Origin: Ziziphus jujuba
Taxonomy: Eukaryota; Streptophyta; Magnoliopsida; Rosales; Rhamnaceae
DNA: 64,000 nt
NCBI RefSeq assembly: GCF_031755915.1
Contig: NC_083386.1
Coordinates: 2,821,001 to 2,885,000, forward strand
Direction of reading: 5' to 3'
The notes beneath the pieces are model-generated. The model did not search any database. It saw only the letters and a program-made list of their open reading frames with translations, and was not told the origin of the DNA. Positions 61,201-64,000 of this stretch are shown piece by piece. Position 1 is the stretch's first letter. Each line of letters starts with the position of its first letter. The position numbers and the translations under genes are program-made.

Positions 61201-63012
61201 TTTAGATTTGAAGAGAATGAGAGTCATAAGACATCAACCAGCACCAGTGTAAGAATATTTTTTTGGTGTCTAAACATACGCTCCTCAAATATTAAGACAG
61301 TTTTTGTTTTTTGGTGAAGCTTAAATCTTAAGACATTATTGGAAGTATTTAGTCATATTTTGGGTTTACCAAAACTGATAAGGCCAAAACTGTCATTTGG
61401 GAAGTAATTGTGATACCTTGAAATTAAAACAGCTGGATTCTTTGATTGGATGTTCCATGGGGAATGGGCAATTAAATTTCTTGGCGTCCATTGGTAAAAT
61501 TCCTTACTTGGCGTCCATTGGTAAAATTCCTTAAGGTTGATTTTTTTGGGAACCAATGGTAGCACAGCAGAGTTAGATATGGAGTGGGCATTTCTTGTTA
61601 GAGGAGAAAGGTTTTCACTGGTATTTCTTTGTTGTCTAGTTTCCTATTTGTTTTTGTATTTAAATAGTTCCTGCTGTGGTTTGCAGAAACTTAAGAGAGA
61701 CTTGTGAAAGAGTTTTCTATGGAAGGGCAGTCGGAAGGGATATAAAGAATTTGGTTTCTGGGGAACTGGTGTCTATAGCTAAGCCTGGGGGGTTTGGGAG
61801 GGGATATGTTAAAAATATAAATTGCCTTATTAGGAAAAATAGTTGTGGGGATTATATTTGGAGCAGGGTTAAGTATAGTGCAAGGTTTATCAAAAGTAAC
61901 TATGGACGTCACTCCAATGGTTGGAAATTGGATTTGGTGACTGTTGGTTCCTTTGTTAATCCATTGAAATTCTTATTGCAAGGCATCCTTCACACTTAAT
62001 TCATATTAAACTAGTTTCTGAAAATGGGTGACTTCATTTGGTTTTTGGAGGATGTTTGAAGGCAAAATTTTTTCCCTTCTCTTTTCATAGACTATTCAAT
62101 TGTCTCAATTAATGGATCTGGGAAAAGGTAACAGGTTTTGTATGACCAAAGAGTTCAATTGAAGTACTTAAAAATTTTCTGGTTTACTTGTATTTTCTGT
62201 GGTTTGTTTGCTGTTCTTTCTCTTTATCAATGGGAAAAAAAAAAACCAAAAAAAAAGGTCTTCGTCCATCTCCATTGTGTTTATCAACAAGAGTATTATA
62301 AACCATTTCACAAATGCTGTCTGCCATTACATATATCTTTTCGAAAATTATTATCACATATAAATGACTGATATGTATATTTTTTCAAAAAAACCATATC
62401 AGCGCTGTGTTTATATTGCTTCTGATGGAGGTCGAGTTTGTCGTCCACTGGTCATTGCTGACAAGGGCATATCAAGGATCAAAGAACATCATATGAAGGA
62501 GTTGTTGGTATGTACTTGTATGCCTTTTCTCTTGGAAGTATTGTTATGTGTAAGCTGAAATACTTCCTCTGCATGTCTAAGGATGGAGTGCGAACATTTG
62601 ATGACTTTTTACGTGAGGGGTTGATTGAGTATCTTGACGTTAATGAGGAGAACAATGCTTTGGTTTGTTCCTACCTAATAACTTTGGTAATTTTTTTCCT
62701 ATTGTTATTATATAGTTAACAGACAATGACTACTGTGTTGCATGGTTATCCTATTTTAGATTGCTTTGTATGAAGCGGATGCTACCCCAGAGACAACACA
62801 TATTGAGATAGAGCCATTTACCATCTTAGGTGTTTGTGCTGGGCTAATTCCATATCCTCATCACAATCAGTCACCTAGAAATACTTACCAGGTTTGTGTA
62901 AATTTTTGCATTTCAATTTACTAGAATTCTTCAACATTGTCTCAAATTACATATATTTTGTTAATAGTGTGCAATGGGAAAGCAAGCGATGGGAAATATT
63001 GCATATAACCAG
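51747..63012 (+). CDS. NRPC2: RNA polymerase III second-largest subunit (RPC2), 3' part outside window
   Basis: This is the catalytic-core beta-like subunit of nuclear Pol III, which makes tRNA, 5S rRNA and U6. 25 coding exons lie in the window: 51747-51796, 51923-52046, 52141-52262, 52690-52782, 53041-53113, 53184-53274, 53373-53425, 54396-54460, 54558-54663, 54770-54880, 55026-55082, 55619-55675, 55805-55855, 55952-56050, 56536-56595, 56677-56769, 58053-58154, 59761-59871, 59974-60090, 60453-60569, 60737-60817, 62403-62507, 62582-62662, 62760-62891, 62968-63012. They sum to 2,196 nt (732 codons) in one frame. Seen: protrusion start [17 protein letters not shown], lobe, fork [36 protein letters not shown] (the Pol III form of the signature), external domains with [17 protein letters not shown], and the hybrid-binding start [16 protein letters not shown]. 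About 420 C-terminal residues, including the zinc-binding clamp, are missing at the window edge. Exon 1 is only 50 bp. Confidence 0.93.
53738..53879. repeat. 70-bp tandem duplication in NRPC2 intron 7
   Basis: Two units, 53738-53807 and 53808-53879, both begin CAGCCATTCCACCAACCAAT and end GAAACAAG. They differ in the middle. Noncoding. Confidence 0.85.
55164..55265 (+). mobile_element. Minimal LINE insertion with target duplication in NRPC2 intron 11
   Basis: GACACTTTGCACTA (55164-55177) and GACACTTTGTACTA (55252-55265) flank ATTCACCCACCCC and a ~39-A tail followed by an A-rich stretch. The inserted 3' end resembles the CTATTCACCC-poly(A) end of the LINE at 15432. It looks like a LINE truncated to its last ~13 bases. 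Confidence 0.75.
59279..59384. repeat. 106-nt imperfect hairpin in NRPC2 intron 17
   Basis: Left arm 59279-59307 and right arm 59356-59384 are reverse complements at 25 of 29 positions, including an unbroken GTCCCCCACCATA core, around a 48-nt loop. It could be a small inverted-repeat transposon remnant or a small-RNA precursor. Sequence alone does not decide. Confidence 0.7.
61480..61533. repeat. Perfect 27-bp tandem duplication in NRPC2 intron 21
   Basis: The unit starting CTTGGCGTCCATTGG at 61480 is repeated exactly at 61507. Noncoding. Confidence 0.92.
61671..61960 (+). repeat. Intronic repeat, copy 1 (NRPC2 intron 21)
   Basis: It shares TGTGGTTTGCAGAAACTTA, GTTTATCAAAAGTAA and intervening blocks with 63411-63660. 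An open frame across it has no recognisable domain. It is probably a fragment of an unrecognised transposon or a local duplication. Confidence 0.6.
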
Positions 63013-63048
63013 GTAAGTGTTACAATATGTTTTCTTATAGTCTAGAGG

Positions 63049-63051
<3 letters not shown>

Positions 63052-63093
<42 letters not shown>
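63052..63093. repeat. (TTA)n microsatellite in NRPC2 intron 25
   Basis: About 14 units, 40 bp after the last exon in the window. Confidence 0.95.
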
Positions 63094-63094
<1 letters not shown>

Positions 63095-63410
63095 TTTATT
63101 TATTTATTTATTTTTGGTGGAAAACCCATTAATTTAGTAATAGTTGGCTCCTGGTGGTAGTGCATGGTTTTCTTGCTCATAAATAAAGTATTTGCATTAG
63201 TTTTAAATTACAACGCTAGGCTTCTTTGGCTGGATGGTTTACGGGTGGTTGTCAAGTTGTAGCAAAGGTGAGTAAGAGTATGAGAATTTAAGGATGGAGA
63301 AGCACGTCTTCCAGAGGAGAGAGGCTTATGCTAATGCAATCTTTGATGTCTTAACATTCTCATTCATTTTTTTTTTTTTTTTCTCTTTTTAAATCTGTTT
63401 TTAGCATTCC

Positions 63411-63660
63411 AACTGTGGTTTGCAGAAACTTAGGTAGGATGATGAGAGAACTTCCATGCAGGCTATTTGGAATTATTTATTTTACTAGGAGTGGTCACTA
63501 AAGCTAAATTTAAATGTTTGTGAGTGGGTAAAATCTTTAAAGTATATTGCATTGTTAGGCAAATTTCCGTGGAGATTCCCTTTGGAAAAGGGCTCCTTTT
63601 GGTGCAAGTTTATCAAAAGTAATTAGGGACTTTAGTCTAGTTGAACGATAGGGAAACCAA
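63411..63660 (+). repeat. Intronic repeat, copy 2 (NRPC2 intron 25)
   Basis: It is a diverged relative of 61671-61960, in the same orientation. The rest of 63013-64000 is intron with T-runs at 63368-63382 and 63882-63902; no further exon was recognised before the window end. Confidence 0.55.
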
Positions 63661-64000
63661 TGATCGTATATCTTTGTTGTCTGTGCTGGATGGAGTTTGC
63701 TTCATTCTTATATGTATAATACAAGATTGTAGATGTGGGAAGATTTCCATGTCTATTATTGATTCATGATCCTTCTATTCTGGTTTTTAAACCTTTGGTA
63801 ACATAGAGGGATTTTTTTTCCCTAGTAAGTTTCATGTATATCCTTTGCTGCAAAACAAAAGGCTGAGGTCTTGTTTATCTCCTTTTTTTTTTTTTTTTTT
63901 TTGGTTTACTTTCTACGTAATGTGGTTATTTGTTCCTTTGGTTAGATGTCTTTGAAGCTGTCATGTTATTTTTTAAATGAATCCTAGCTTGCATTTGGTG

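Noticed and set aside
61676..61999. 107-codon frame in NRPC2 intron 21
   Set aside because: It lies in a repeated intronic segment with frame breaks in the other copy; no domain.

Overview
The window is nuclear DNA from a flowering plant, most likely a eudicot. It is AT-rich, with many (AT)n and poly(A) tracts, GT-AG introns and plant-specific protein families (CC-NBS-LRR, ATL RING-H2, a thylakoid protein with a transit peptide). Nested LTR retrotransposons and a plant-type LINE are also present. The species cannot be named from sequence alone.

Layout. (1) 1-15.4 kb is a transposon block. A large LTR (1-759 plus 7047-9534) is split by a young LTR element (760-7046) with near-identical 1,129-bp LTRs, a 5-bp target duplication, a primer-binding site, a polypurine tract and one gag-protease ORF; most of pol is deleted. 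A decayed LINE with an RNase H domain follows (9535-15446). (2) 15.4-28.9 kb is a resistance-gene neighbourhood: an NBS pseudogene relic (17.6-18.3 kb), one intact CC-NBS-LRR gene (19587-22700) and a stray terminal exon of UMP synthase on the minus strand (25.2 kb). (3) 28.9-41.4 kb holds an intronless ATL-type RING-H2 E3 ligase gene (minus strand) and a four-exon aldo-keto reductase gene (minus strand) broken by one extra base. It also holds a tandem duplication of the reductase upstream region that left a truncated second copy. One duplicate carries a CACTA-like insertion and a solo-LTR-like element that the other lacks. (4) 42.8-64 kb is a dense plus-strand run of three conserved housekeeping genes: choline kinase (7 coding exons), the MPH1-like photosystem II maintenance protein (3 exons) and the second-largest subunit of RNA polymerase III, NRPC2/RPC2. 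For the last, 25 coding exons are inside the window and the 3' part is cut off.

The genes do not form one pathway. Each acts in its own process: pathogen sensing, ubiquitin ligation, NADPH-dependent carbonyl reduction, phosphatidylcholine synthesis, photosystem II protection and Pol III transcription. Most of the unusual content is structural: natural filled and empty insertion sites, a single-base gene break, an in-frame microsatellite in a resistance-gene intron, a microRNA-sized hairpin in an NRPC2 intron, and a gag-only retrotransposon with a duplicated linker. I found no CRISPR array, rRNA gene or convincing tRNA gene. I also found no previously undescribed multi-gene system.
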